Shown in pieces: positions 16,814 to 26,400 of a stretch of DNA of 36,423 nt. The stretch's first letter is position 1. Each line of letters opens with the position of its first letter. The notes beneath the pieces were generated by a model, which was not told the DNA's origin, made no database searches, and worked only from the letters and a program-made list of their open reading frames with translations. The stretch is from Herbaspirillum frisingense (GTDB taxonomy: Bacteria; Pseudomonadota; Gammaproteobacteria; Burkholderiales; Burkholderiaceae_D): contig WNDX01000028.1 in the NCBI GenBank assembly GCA_009914615.1, positions 1 through 36,423 of the forward strand, given 5' to 3'. Made by a program: the position numbers and the translations under genes.

Positions 16814-17692
16814 TTAGCTGGCCTGCTCCGAATCGCCGTCCTGGTGCGCCAGGATCTGGCGCGGCGCGGCTTGCTGGCCGCGCGCCACGCCGGCCGGCGG
16901 CGCCACGCGCACCGGTTCGCTGTGGTCGGAAGAGGAGGACAGCACGTTGAGCGTGGCTTCCGGCGCGGCGTCCCAGACCGGGTCGTCGATTGCCTCGAAC
17001 ACGCGCTTCAACTGCGAGCCCCAACTGCGGCGGATCATCTGGAAATACTGGTTCTGATCGTCGATGGTGACGAAGCGGGTCACCGCCAGATCCTCGCTGG
17101 TGTAGACCAGCAAATCCAGCGGCAGGCCGACCGAGATGTTGGATTTCAGCGTCGAGTCCATGGAGATCAGCGCGCACTTGGCGGCCTCGTCCAGGGTGGT
17201 GTTGGGCGTGACCACGCGGTCGATGATGGGTTTGCCGTATTTGGCTTCGCCGATCTGGAAATAAGTGTTCTCGTCGTGCGACTCGATGAAGTTGCCGGCC
17301 GAATACATCTGGAACAGGCGGCAGCGCTCGCCTTTGATCTGGCCGCCGAAGATGATGCTGACGTTGAAGTCGATGCCGAACTTGCCCAGCTCGGCGGCTT
17401 CGCGGTCGTGCACCGCGCGGATGGCGTCGCCCAGGATCTGCGCCGCTTCGTACATCGAGGTGGCGGTCCAGATGGTGCGGCCTTCGGCATTGGTGCGCTC
17501 GGTCACCATCTGGCGGATGGATTGCGAAATGGAAAGATTGCCAGCGGTCATCAGCACCATGACGCGGTCGCCCGGATTTTCGTAAACGCTCATCTTGCGG
17601 AAGGTGCCGATATGATCGACGCCCGCATTGGTTCGCGAATCGGACAGGAATACCAGGCCGCTGTTCAGGCGCATGGCAACGCAATAGGTCAT
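16814..17692 (-). CDS. Anbu proteasome-type peptidase (ancestral beta subunit)
   Basis: 292 residues. The N-terminus MTYCVAMRLNSGLVFLSDSRTN is typical of Anbu. After removal of Met, Thr2 becomes the N-terminal nucleophile. Asp18 (SDSRTN) and Lys33 (FRKM) stand where 20S beta subunits and HslV carry their catalytic Asp and Lys. Other family blocks are MVLMTAGNLSISQSI, FNVSIIFGGQIKGE and PLDLLVYTSEDL. Anbu assembles into rings or open helical turns without a known ATPase cap. The fold ends near residue 250; a hydrophilic Ser/Pro/Ala-rich tail of about 40 residues follows, which I do not recall in the family. It lies downstream of the alpha-E and ATP-grasp genes, as usual for Anbu loci, but after a 143-bp gap that may hold its own promoter. 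Confidence 0.93.
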   Translation of the reverse strand: MTYCVAMRLNSGLVFLSDSRTNAGVDHIGTFRKMSVYENPGDRVMVLMTAGNLSISQSIRQMVTERTNAEGRTIWTATSMYEAAQILGDAIRAVHDREAAELGKFGIDFNVSIIFGGQIKGERCRLFQMYSAGNFIESHDENTYFQIGEAKYGKPIIDRVVTPNTTLDEAAKCALISMDSTLKSNISVGLPLDLLVYTSEDLAVTRFVTIDDQNQYFQMIRRSWGSQLKRVFEAIDDPVWDAAPEATLNVLSSSSDHSEPVRVAPPAGVARGQQAAPRQILAHQDGDSEQAS

Positions 17693-17835
17693 GATGTGAT
17701 CTGAAAACGTAAAAACCGGATTTTACAGTAAGCCCAGGCGCGTGAAGTTGCGCGCCGGGTTGACTGTCGCCGTGTACCTACATTAACGGCCCGATTCTGA
17801 ATTTTCTTAGGCGCAAGCGCTGAATAATTGAATAT

Positions 17836-18834
17836 TCATGCTGCCAAAGGAACAAGAAAATCCTTGCTGATGCGATTGCCCAGTTCGAAGATGCGCTCCA
17901 GGAACACCGTCAGGTAATCGTGCAAGCCGGCATCCAGGATTTCCTCGATGCGCGCGAACTTGAGGTCGGCGTGCAGCTTGCCGGCGAAGCGTTCGGTATC
18001 GGCCGAGACATCGTTGTGCACGTTCTTCAGGTTGGAGAGCACGTGGCCCATGCAGGCCAGCAGCGAGCGCGGCATGTCGGTGCGCAGGATCAGCAGTTCG
18101 GCCACGCGCTCGGGCGTGATGACGTCGCGATAGACCTTGCGGTAGATCTCGAAGCCCGACACCGAACGCAGGATCGCCGCCCAGTAATAGAAATCGATCT
18201 GGCCGTCGTCTTCCGCGGCCTGTTGCGATTGCGACTGCGATTGAGACTGGCCGTTCTGCTTCTGCGACTGCGTTTCCTTGGCGCCGTGGAACTTGACGTC
18301 GATGATGCGCGCGGTGTTGTCGGCGCGCTCCAGGAAGGTGCCCAGGCGGATGAAGTGGAAGGCTTCGTCCTTGAGCATGGTGCCGATGGTCACGCCGCGC
18401 GACAGGTGCGAGCGGTGCTTGACCCATTCGAAGAAATCGCTGGGATTCTGCTCCAGCGCATTGGTCTGCAGGTAGGACTGCATCTTGATCCAGGTGGCGT
18501 TCTGGATTTCCCACGCTTCGGTGGTCAGCGCGCCGCGCACGGCGCGGGCGTTCTCGCGCGCCTGACGCAGGCAGGAGGCGATCGACGAGGGATTATCGGG
18601 ATCGCGCACCATGAAGTCGATGACGTCTTTCTGCGTCAGCTTGTCGTACTTCTGGTTATAGCCATACAGCAGCTCGGAAATGCCGAGCACGGCGCGCCAG
18701 CCTTGCTCGGCGTCGTCGGTGGATTGCGGCAGCAGCGCGGTCTGCACGTGCACGTCCAGCATGCGCGCGGTGTTTTCGGCGCGCTCGGTGTAGCGGGCCA
18801 TCCAGAACAGGTGATCGGCGGTACGGCTGAGCAT
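17836..18834 (-). CDS. Alpha-E domain protein
   Basis: 332 residues, all alpha-helical. It begins MLSRTADHLFWMARYTERAENTARML, the alpha-E (DUF403) signature with conserved ENxAR; a second half-repeat, TFLERADNTARIIDV, lies at about 166-180. The biochemical role is unknown; alpha-E proteins nearly always accompany circularly permuted ATP-grasp proteins and were predicted to assist them. A Gln/Ser run (QSQSQSQSQQ at 196-205), encoded by hexanucleotide-like repeats, interrupts the fold. The ATG is 1 nt after the ATP-grasp stop, so the two are translationally coupled. Confidence 0.93.
   Translation of the reverse strand: MLSRTADHLFWMARYTERAENTARMLDVHVQTALLPQSTDDAEQGWRAVLGISELLYGYNQKYDKLTQKDVIDFMVRDPDNPSSIASCLRQARENARAVRGALTTEAWEIQNATWIKMQSYLQTNALEQNPSDFFEWVKHRSHLSRGVTIGTMLKDEAFHFIRLGTFLERADNTARIIDVKFHGAKETQSQKQNGQSQSQSQSQQAAEDDGQIDFYYWAAILRSVSGFEIYRKVYRDVITPERVAELLILRTDMPRSLLACMGHVLSNLKNVHNDVSADTERFAGKLHADLKFARIEEILDAGLHDYLTVFLERIFELGNRISKDFLVPLAA
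18220..18249 (-). repeat. Short (CAR-TCN) coding repeat in the alpha-E gene
   Basis: On the minus strand the codons alternate Gln and Ser (CAG TCT CAA TCG CAG TCG CAA TCG CAA CAG). Units are 6 nt, so length changes would stay in frame and alter only the length of a flexible linker (residues 196-205). Confidence 0.75.
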
Positions 18835-18835
18835 C

Positions 18836-20263
18836 TTATTTCTCCAGAATCCAGGTGTCCTTGGTGCCGCCGCCTTGCGACGAGTTCACCACCAGCGAGC
18901 CTTCCTTGAGCGCCACGCGCGTCAGGCCACCCTTGACCATCGTCACCTGCTTGCCGGACAGCACGAAGGGGCGCAGATCCAGGTGGCGCGGCGCGATGCC
19001 GGCCTCGACATAGGTCGGGCATACCGACAGCGCCAGCGTGGGCTGGGCGATGTAGCCGTCGGGCTTGGCGATCACGCGGGCGCGGAAGTCCTCGATCTCC
19101 TGTTTGGTGGAGGCCGGGCCGACCAGCATGCCGTAGCCGCCGGCGCCGTGCACTTCCTTGACCACCAGCTTTTCCAGGTTGGCCAGGGTGTAGTCCAGGT
19201 CTTCCTTCTTGCGGCACTGATAGGTCGGCACGTTGTTGAGGATGGGCTCTTCCGACAGGTAGAAGCGCACCATGTCCGGCACGTACGGATAGATGGACTT
19301 GTCGTCGGCCACGCCGGTGCCGATGGCGTTGGTCAGCGTGACCTTGCCGGCGCGGTAGGCCTGCAGCAGGCCCGGCACCCCCAGCGCGGAATCGGGACGG
19401 AAGGCCAGCGGATCGAGGAAGTCGTCATCGATGCGGCGATAGATCACGTCCACCCGCTTGGGGCCGCGCGTGGTGCGCATGTACACCACGTTGTCCTTGA
19501 CGAACAGATCCTGGCCCTCGACCAGCTCGACGCCCATCTGCTGCGCCAGGAAGGCGTGCTCGAAGTAGGCCGAGTTGTACATGCCGGGCGTCATCACCAC
19601 CACGGTGGGATCGGTGACGCCGGCCGGCGCCACCGAGCGCAGGTTGTCCAGCAGCAGGTCGGGATAATGATCGACCAGCGCGATCTTATGGCGCGTGAAC
19701 AGGTCGGGGAAGAGCCGCATCATCATCTTGCGGTTCTCCAGCATGTAAGACACGCCGGAGGGCACGCGCAGATTGTCTTCCAGCACGTAGAACTCGCCTT
19801 CGCCGGCACGCACGATATCGACGCCGGCGATGTGCGCGTAGATGTCGTTGACCACGTTCACGTCCTGCATTTCGCGCCGGTATTGCGCGTTCTGGAAGAT
19901 CTGCTCGGCCGGGATGATGCCGGCCTTGACGATCTTCTGCTCGTGGTAGATGTCGTGGATGAACATGTTGAGCGCCTTGACGCGCTGCACCAGGCCGGCT
20001 TCCAGCTTGGCCCATTCGGCCTTGTGGATGATGCGCGGTATGATGTCGAACGGGATCAGCCGCTCGGTGCCGGCATCGTTGCCATAGACCGCGAAGGTGA
20101 TGCCGACGCGGCGGAAGATCAGGTCGGATTCGGCACGTTTGCGGGCGATGGTTTCCGCCGATTGCGCAGATAGCCAGCTGGCGAATTCGGCATAGTGCTG
20201 TCGCACTTGCTGGGTGTCGCTGGCTGTGCCTCCTGAGTACATCTCATCGAAAAAATGTGCCAT
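18836..20263 (-). CDS. Circularly permuted type 2 ATP-grasp protein, stand-alone
   Basis: 475 residues, from the ATG at 20263 giving MAHFFDEMYSGG; the longer upstream frame shows no conserved sequence. Residues that look like ATP or metal ligands in this permuted fold are all present: LEDNLRVPSG at 161-170 (Glu162, Asn164), LENR at 175-178 (Glu176), VVKEVHGAGGYGM at 367-379 (Lys369 and the Gly-rich loop) and NSSQGGGTKDTW at 460-471 (Asn460). The fold is predicted to join a carboxylate to an amine, probably making or attaching a peptide. It is the first gene of the module leading to alpha-E and Anbu. The substrate is unknown. Confidence 0.93.
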   Translation of the reverse strand: MAHFFDEMYSGGTASDTQQVRQHYAEFASWLSAQSAETIARKRAESDLIFRRVGITFAVYGNDAGTERLIPFDIIPRIIHKAEWAKLEAGLVQRVKALNMFIHDIYHEQKIVKAGIIPAEQIFQNAQYRREMQDVNVVNDIYAHIAGVDIVRAGEGEFYVLEDNLRVPSGVSYMLENRKMMMRLFPDLFTRHKIALVDHYPDLLLDNLRSVAPAGVTDPTVVVMTPGMYNSAYFEHAFLAQQMGVELVEGQDLFVKDNVVYMRTTRGPKRVDVIYRRIDDDFLDPLAFRPDSALGVPGLLQAYRAGKVTLTNAIGTGVADDKSIYPYVPDMVRFYLSEEPILNNVPTYQCRKKEDLDYTLANLEKLVVKEVHGAGGYGMLVGPASTKQEIEDFRARVIAKPDGYIAQPTLALSVCPTYVEAGIAPRHLDLRPFVLSGKQVTMVKGGLTRVALKEGSLVVNSSQGGGTKDTWILEK

Positions 20264-20534
20264 AAATTTGCTTCGCGTTCCCGTGGTGCGCGGGAATCTT
20301 TCTAAGTGGGTTGTGACGAAAACAGAGGCGGGAGATCTGCAGCAGGTGCGCGCTACAGCCGGCGCGCACGAACCAAGACTATCAGAGGCATTTGGTTTTG
20401 GACAGTGGAAAATTTCATGCGATTGATCGTTTTCTAAGAGCCCGCGCTTGACCGGCACGGGCGGTTTTCATCCGGCTCAGCCTGGCTTGCCGGCTCCTTT
20501 GCGGGCGCCGGCAAGCGACTGAGATCCGCGTTCT
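20264..20534. other. Intergenic; upstream region of the Anbu module, with a hairpin
   Basis: No gene is seen in this 271-bp gap. It must contain the promoter of the minus-strand ATP-grasp/alpha-E operon, but I cannot name its boxes. A perfect 10-bp stem, GCTTGCCGGC (20485-20494) with GCCGGCAAGC (20507-20516), lies just after the cupin stop and probably serves as its terminator although it lacks a T run. Confidence 0.45.
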
Positions 20535-20978
20535 TCATGCCCGGTTCCACGGCGTCGGCGGCGGCACCGCGCAGGGCGCCGGCATGTCGATGGTCGTGAA
20601 GTCGGCCGGGCTGACAATCTCCAGGTACTCCATGTCGGGCGAATAATCGAACAGGAAATGCACGATGCCCGGCCGCTGATGCACGCAGTCGCCGGCTTTC
20701 ACCAGCGTTTCCTCTTCGCCGTACATGAACCGCGCCCAGCCCTTGAGCATGATCACGATGTGGAAGTTCGCCTCATGCCGGTGCCAGCCCGTGCCTTCTT
20801 CCGGCGCCATGTTCGCCTTCACCAGCTGCGCCACCACTTGCCCGCCCGTGGCCGCGGCGATGCCGAGGTCGCGATACAGGAAGAAGTCGCGCAGGCCGCC
20901 CGACTCATACGGCGTCTCGCCTTCGCCCACATGCGAGAAACGGTTCAGCGCCGATGCGCTTTCAGCTACGGTATTCAT
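20535..20978 (-). CDS. Single-domain cupin protein
   Basis: 147 residues, from the ATG at 20978, chosen because AGAAAGG lies 9 bp upstream. The cupin motif 1 is HRHEANFHIVIMLKGWARF (His66, His68, His73) and motif 2 is AGDCVHQRPGIVHFLFDY (His107). The three or four histidines would bind one metal. The first 40 residues contain FFLYRDLGIAAAT. The function cannot be named; small cupins range from dioxygenases to sugar or signal binders. It is followed by no close partner and lies downstream of the GST gene (110 bp). Confidence 0.85.
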   Translation of the reverse strand: MNTVAESASALNRFSHVGEGETPYESGGLRDFFLYRDLGIAAATGGQVVAQLVKANMAPEEGTGWHRHEANFHIVIMLKGWARFMYGEEETLVKAGDCVHQRPGIVHFLFDYSPDMEYLEIVSPADFTTIDMPAPCAVPPPTPWNRA

Positions 20979-21087
20979 CACAACCATCCTTTCTGCGGCG
21001 TCCCGCATTGGACCTGCGACAAAAACAGGCACGGTCAACTCCGTGCCCCGGACGTCCTCCGGCCGATGCAAGCGCTTCCGGCGCGTC

Positions 21088-21744
21088 CTAGAACTCTACG
21101 TCCAGCTCATCAATATCCTCGGGTTCCTTTTTCGCCGCCGCGATCCATTGCTGCATCTCCGGCATGGCCATGATGCGCTTGCCGTAGGCCGAGCAGATCG
21201 GATCGAGCTTGACGTCGTAGGTCATGAAGCGCGTCACCACCGGCGCATACATGGCGTCGGCCATGGTGCGCTGTTCGCCGAACAGGAACGGGCCGCCGTA
21301 CTTGGCCAGGCATTCCTTCCAGATGGTGGTGATGCGGTGGATGTCGGCCTCGGCGCGCGACCACACCTTGAAGTTGGGGAAGTGCCCCTTGAGATTCATC
21401 GGCAGCGCCGCGCGTAGCGCCGAGAAGCCGGAATGCATTTCGCCGCACACCGAACGGCAGTGCGCGCGCGCCGCCTGGTCGGCCGGCAGCAGCCGGGCCG
21501 AGGGGCGGATTTCGTTGAGGTATTCGGCGATGGCCAGCGTGTCCCATACCAGCACCTCGCCATGCTTGAGGCTGGGCACCAGGATGGAGGAAGACAAGAG
21601 CAGGATCTCCGCGCGCGCCGTCGGGTCGTCCGGCGGCACGATGTCTTCCTCGAAGGACAGGCCTGCGAATTTGGCCAGCAGCCAGCCGCGCAGGGACCAG
21701 GAGGAGTAGTTCTTGCTGGTGATGCGCAAAGTCGTTTTAGGCAT
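21088..21744 (-). CDS. Glutathione S-transferase family protein
   Basis: 218 residues. The N-terminal thioredoxin-like domain reads TLRITSKNYSSWSLRGWLLAKFAG, with Ser/Tyr candidates for activating glutathione, and includes VPSLKHGEVLVWDTLAIAEYL, the cis-Pro and glutathione-contact region. The helical C-terminal domain carries PFLFGEQRTMADAMYAPVVTRF, the usual N-capping box. The substrate is unknown. It is transcribed divergently from phaZ. Confidence 0.92.
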   Translation of the reverse strand: MPKTTLRITSKNYSSWSLRGWLLAKFAGLSFEEDIVPPDDPTARAEILLLSSSILVPSLKHGEVLVWDTLAIAEYLNEIRPSARLLPADQAARAHCRSVCGEMHSGFSALRAALPMNLKGHFPNFKVWSRAEADIHRITTIWKECLAKYGGPFLFGEQRTMADAMYAPVVTRFMTYDVKLDPICSAYGKRIMAMPEMQQWIAAAKKEPEDIDELDVEF

Positions 21745-22034
21745 GTCAGTCCTTTATCTCTTTTCTGCAAGTTGACTTTGAGCACGCTGCCGCCGTCATG
21801 GCGGCAGACGTCGGGTTCTCCGCCGGCCGCGACCGGTCCGCACGGAAGGGCGCCGGAGCGCGATGCGCCGACGCCTGTCCCGTAACGCTTGCAAAGCGCG
21901 TGCCAGCCTCGTCATCCGGCCGGCCGCCGGCACGGCATTCAGCCCTGCCGGCGGCGCTCTTCCGTGGCATGACTATTGCATCGAAGCAGGGCGAGCGACA
22001 GACAAAAGAGACAGAACAGAAGGGCGGCGTTCTC
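21745..22034. other. Divergent intergenic region GST/phaZ
   Basis: 290 bp with no supported gene. A perfect 8-bp inverted repeat, CTGCCGCC-GTCAT-GGCGGCAG (21787-21807), lies about 45 bp upstream of the GST start and could be an operator or hairpin. Promoters for both genes should be here, but I cannot place them. The phaZ frame stays open back to 21798, but nothing conserved is encoded before 22035. Confidence 0.4.
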
Positions 22035-23261
22035 ATGATCAATACCTATCAGCTCTACCAGAACTACGCCGACGCCACCGACCCGCTGCGGGCCTCTGCC
22101 AGGATCATGGCGCCCGTGCTGGGCTACGCCTGGCCTGGCCTGCCGGTCAATCCGTATTTGCGCAAGCTGGCCTCGGCCTGCGAAGTATTCGCGCGCACCC
22201 AGTTGACCCATGCGCGGCCGGATTTCGGCATCAGTACAGTGGAAGACGGCGGACGCACGATTGCGGTGCATGAAGACATCGTGACCGCCACGCCCTTCTG
22301 CAGCTTGCTACGTTTTCGCAAGGCAACATCGGAGCAACAGCCCAAAGTGCTGGTGGTGGCGCCGATGTCCGGCCACTTCGCCACCTTGCTGCGCGGCACC
22401 GTCAAGACGCTGTTGCGCCACCACGACGTGTACATCACCGATTGGCACAATGCGCGCGACGTCGCCCTGGAGCACGGCAGCTTCGGCCTGGATGAATACG
22501 TTGCCCATGTGGTTTCCTTCCTCGACGCGCTCGGCCCCGGCGCCCACCTGCTGGCGGTTTGTCAGCCGACGGTGGCGGCGCTGACCGCGGCCGCGGTGAT
22601 GGCCGACGAGGGCCATGTCGCCCAGCCGCGCACCATGACGCTGATGGCCGGGCCGCTGGATACCCGCGTCAATCCGACCGCGGTCAATGCCCTGGCCAAG
22701 AGCAAGCCCATCGAATGGTTCGAAAAGAACATGATCAGCACCGTGCCGGCACGCCATCGCGGCGCTGGACGGCGCGTCTATCCGGGCTTCGTGCAACTGG
22801 GGGCGTTCATGAACATGAACCTGAATCGCCACGTGGACGCCTTCCGCAAGCTCTACCATCACCTGGCCGACGGCGAGGATGAAAAAGCCCTGCAGATCAA
22901 GGACTTCTACGAGGAATACTTCGCCATGTCCGACCTGCCCGCCGAGTTTTACCTGGAAACCGTGCGCACCGTGTTCCAGGAGCATGCGCTGCCGCTGGGC
23001 AAGCTGCAATACCGTGGCCGCCCGGTCAATCCGCGCGCTATCCGGCGCACCGCGCTGTTCACCATCGAAGGCGAGAAGGACGACATCTGCGCCGTCGGCC
23101 AGACCGTGGCTGCACAGGAAATGTGCAGTAGCATCCGGCCTTACATGCGGCTGCACCATGTTCAGACGGCGGTCGGCCATTACGGCGTCTTCAACGGTCG
23201 CCGCTGGGACAACGAAATCTATCCACGCCTGCGGGATTTTATTAATATGCACCACAGGTAG
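22035..23261 (+). CDS. phaZ: Intracellular poly(3-hydroxybutyrate) depolymerase
   Basis: 408 residues, beginning MINTYQLYQNYADATDPLRA, the usual N-terminus of PhaZ from Ralstonia-type bacteria. It hydrolyses PHB in storage granules. The fold is alpha/beta hydrolase, and the nucleophile is a cysteine, Cys176 in HLLAVCQPTV, as known for intracellular PhaZa enzymes (LAVCQP motif). The partner Asp lies in the IEGEKDDICAVGQ segment and the His in VGHYGVFNGRRW near the C-terminus. It shows that the host stores polyhydroxyalkanoate. There is no evident operon partner. Confidence 0.95.
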   Translation: MINTYQLYQNYADATDPLRASARIMAPVLGYAWPGLPVNPYLRKLASACEVFARTQLTHARPDFGISTVEDGGRTIAVHEDIVTATPFCSLLRFRKATSEQQPKVLVVAPMSGHFATLLRGTVKTLLRHHDVYITDWHNARDVALEHGSFGLDEYVAHVVSFLDALGPGAHLLAVCQPTVAALTAAAVMADEGHVAQPRTMTLMAGPLDTRVNPTAVNALAKSKPIEWFEKNMISTVPARHRGAGRRVYPGFVQLGAFMNMNLNRHVDAFRKLYHHLADGEDEKALQIKDFYEEYFAMSDLPAEFYLETVRTVFQEHALPLGKLQYRGRPVNPRAIRRTALFTIEGEKDDICAVGQTVAAQEMCSSIRPYMRLHHVQTAVGHYGVFNGRRWDNEIYPRLRDFINMHHR

Positions 23262-23264
23262 AGG

Positions 23265-23281
23265 CGGCGCCGCGGGCGCCG
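23265..23281 (+). terminator. GC-rich hairpin after phaZ
   Basis: CGGCGCC-GCG-GGCGCCG directly follows the phaZ stop. No T run follows, so it is a weak intrinsic terminator or an mRNA 3'-end stabiliser. Confidence 0.35.
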
Positions 23282-23421
23282 TTGCAGGGAACAGGGTAAC
23301 GAAGCGGTAAGAAAAATCCGGTATGAGTATCCATTGCCCGCCTGGCCGGCAGCGGAGCGCATATCGACCAGCGATACAGGCTTCAAGGTCTTCAACCATT
23401 TGCTCGCCGTAAAGGATCTAC

Positions 23422-26400
23422 ATGTCAATTCACGTGGCGTTGAACCATGTCACTTCGTACCAGTATGACCGTGCCATCAACCTGGGGCCGCAAGTCATCC
23501 GGCTGCGTCCCGCGCCGCACAGCCGCACCCGCATCCTGAGCTATTCGCTGCGCGTCCTGCCCGAGCCGCATTTCATCAACTGGCAGCAGGATCCGGAAGC
23601 CAACTACATGGCGCGCCTGGTGTTCCCGGAGAAGACCACCGAATTCAAGATCGAGGTCGATCTGGTGGCCGAGATGTCGGTCATCAATCCCTTCGATTTC
23701 TTCCTGGAGCCATATGCCGAGCAGTTCCCGTTCGAGTACGCGGAAGAACTGCAGAACGAGCTGCTGCCCTATCGCCAGAAGCTGCCGCTGTCGCCGCTGT
23801 TCCGGCAATTCCTGGACGCCATCCCGCGCGAAAAGGCCGGCAGCGCCAACTTCCTGGTCGATCTGAACCAGCGCCTGGCGAACCACATCGATTACACCAT
23901 CCGCATGGAGCCGGGCGTGCAGACGCCGGAGCAGACGCTGCAACTGAAGTCGGGTTCCTGCCGCGATTCGTCCTGGCTGCTGGTGCAGCTGCTGCGCCAC
24001 CTGGGTCTGGCGGCGCGCTTCGTGTCCGGCTATCTGATCCAGCTGACGGCCGACCAGAAATCGCTGGACGGCCCTTCCGGCCCCGAGGCCGACTTCACCG
24101 ACCTGCATGCCTGGTGCGAGGTATACCTGCCCGGCGCCGGCTGGGTCGGGCTGGATCCGACCTCCGGCCTGTTCGCCGGCGAAGGTCATATTCCGCTGTC
24201 ATGCACGCCCGAGCCCTCGTCGGCGGCGCCGGTCAGCGGTCTGGTCGATCCTTGCGAGGTCGAGTTCGAACACCTGATGTCGGTCAAGCGCATCTGGGAA
24301 GCGCCGCGCGTGACCAAGCCCTATACCGAACAACAGTGGGCCGACATCGAAGCGCTGGGTCACGCCATCGATGGCGACCTGGTCGCCAACGACGTGCGCC
24401 TGACCATGGGCGGCGAGCCCACCTTCGTCGCGCTCGACTATCCGGACGAGCCCGAGTGGAACACCGCCGCCATGGGCCCGACCAAAAAGCCGCTGGCCGC
24501 CGATCTGTACCATCGCATGCGTAACAAGTACGCTGCGCAAGGCCTGCCGCACTTCGGCCAGGGCAAGTGGTACCCGGGCGAGCAGTTGCCGCGCTGGGCG
24601 CTGAATTGCTACTGGCGGCGCGATGGCGAACCGATCTGGTTGAACCCGGCCCTGATCGGCGACGAGACCCGGCCCAACGTGGCCGACAAGATCGTCACCA
24701 GCCACTTCCTGCATCGCGTCGCGCAACGCTTGCAGGTGGACGGCAAGAACGTGTTCCCGGCCTATGAAGACGTGTTCTACTACATGTGGCGCGAGCGCCG
24801 CCTGCCGGGCAACGTCGATCCCTTCGACTCGCGCGTGGACGACAAGCAGGAGCGCGAGCGCCTGATGCGCGTCTTCACCCAAGGCCTGCAAAGCGCCGTG
24901 GGCCACGTGCTGCCGCTGGCGCGCCGCCCCGACGGGCGCGGCTGGCAGAGCGGCGCCTGGTTCCTGCGCAGCGAACGCTGCTATCTGTATCCGGGCGATT
25001 CGCCGCTGGGCTATCGCTTGCCGCTGGATTCGCTGCCCTGGACCAGTGGCGTCGATTATCCGTCCGTGCATCCGTCCGATCCTTCGCAATCATTCCGTCC
25101 GCTGCCCAGCGCCGCCGAGATCCGCCGTCAGTTGGGCGGGCCGCAGGAGCCGCTGGCCCGTGCGACCAGGGCGGCTGCCGCCGCGGCCAGCGGCGCCGGC
25201 AATGGCGATGCGCAGGCGAGCGTCGCCACGCAAGCCGTGCCCGGCGAATTCGAATCGGCCAACTGGATCACCCGTACCGCGCTGAGCGCCGAGGTGCGCA
25301 ACGGCGTGTTCTATCTGTTCATGCCGCCGCTGGCGCAGTTGGAGCACTATCTGGAACTGGTCGCCGCAATCGAAGCAGTGGCCGAGGAACTCAAGCAGCC
25401 GGTCCTGCTGGAAGGTTACGAGCCGCCCAACGACCCGCGCCTGCGCAAGTTCAGCGTCACGCCCGATCCGGGCGTGATCGAGGTCAACATCCAGCCGGCC
25501 AACAACTGGGGCGAGCTGGTGGAGCAGACCACCCATCTGTACGATGCCGCGCGCGCCTCGCGCCTGACCACCGAGAAGTTCATGCTGGACGGTCACCATT
25601 CCGGCACCGGCGGCGGCAACCACATGGTGCTGGGCGGCATCACTACCGGCGATTCGCCTTTCCTGCGCCGGCCCGATCTGCTGCGCAGTCTGATCTCCTA
25701 CTGGCACAACCATCCTGCGCTGTCCTACCTGTTCTCGGGCATGTTCATCGGCCCGACCTCGCAGGCGCCGCGCATCGACGAGGCGCGCAACGATTCGACG
25801 GTGGAGATCGAGCTGGCCTTCAGCGAGATGGAGCGCCAGGTCGCCAAGGGCGACTGCCCGCCCTGGCTGGTGGATCGCCTGTTGCGCAATCTGCTGATCG
25901 ATGTCACCGGCAACACCCACCGCGCCGAGTTCTGCATCGACAAGATGTATTCGCCCGACAGCGCCACCGGCCGCCTTGGCCTGCTGGAGCTGCGCGCCTT
26001 CGAGATGCCGCCGCATGCGCGCATGAGCCTGACCCAGCAATTGCTGCTGCGCGGCCTGGTGGCGCGTTTCTGGCAGCAGCCTTACAAGCCGGCGCGGCTG
26101 GTGCGCTGGGGCACCGAGCTGCACGATCGCTTCCTGCTGCCGCATTTCATCGAGCAGGATTTCCGCGACGTGATCGCCGACATGAACGACGCCGGTTATC
26201 CGATGCGGGCGGAATGGTTTGCGCCGCACATGGAATTCCGTTGCCCCAAGATCGGCGACTACGCCGTCAAGGGCATGGAAATCGAATTGCGCACCGCGCT
26301 GGAACCCTGGCATGTGCTGGGTGAGGAAAGCAGCGCCGGCGGCACGGCGCGCTACGTGGATTCTTCGCTGGAGCGGCTGCAGGTCAAGGTCAGCGGCATG

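Noticed and set aside
20264-20458. 65-residue N-terminal extension of the ATP-grasp gene
   Set aside because: No conserved sequence and no ribosome binding site; MAHFFDEMYSGG at 20263 is the usual family start.
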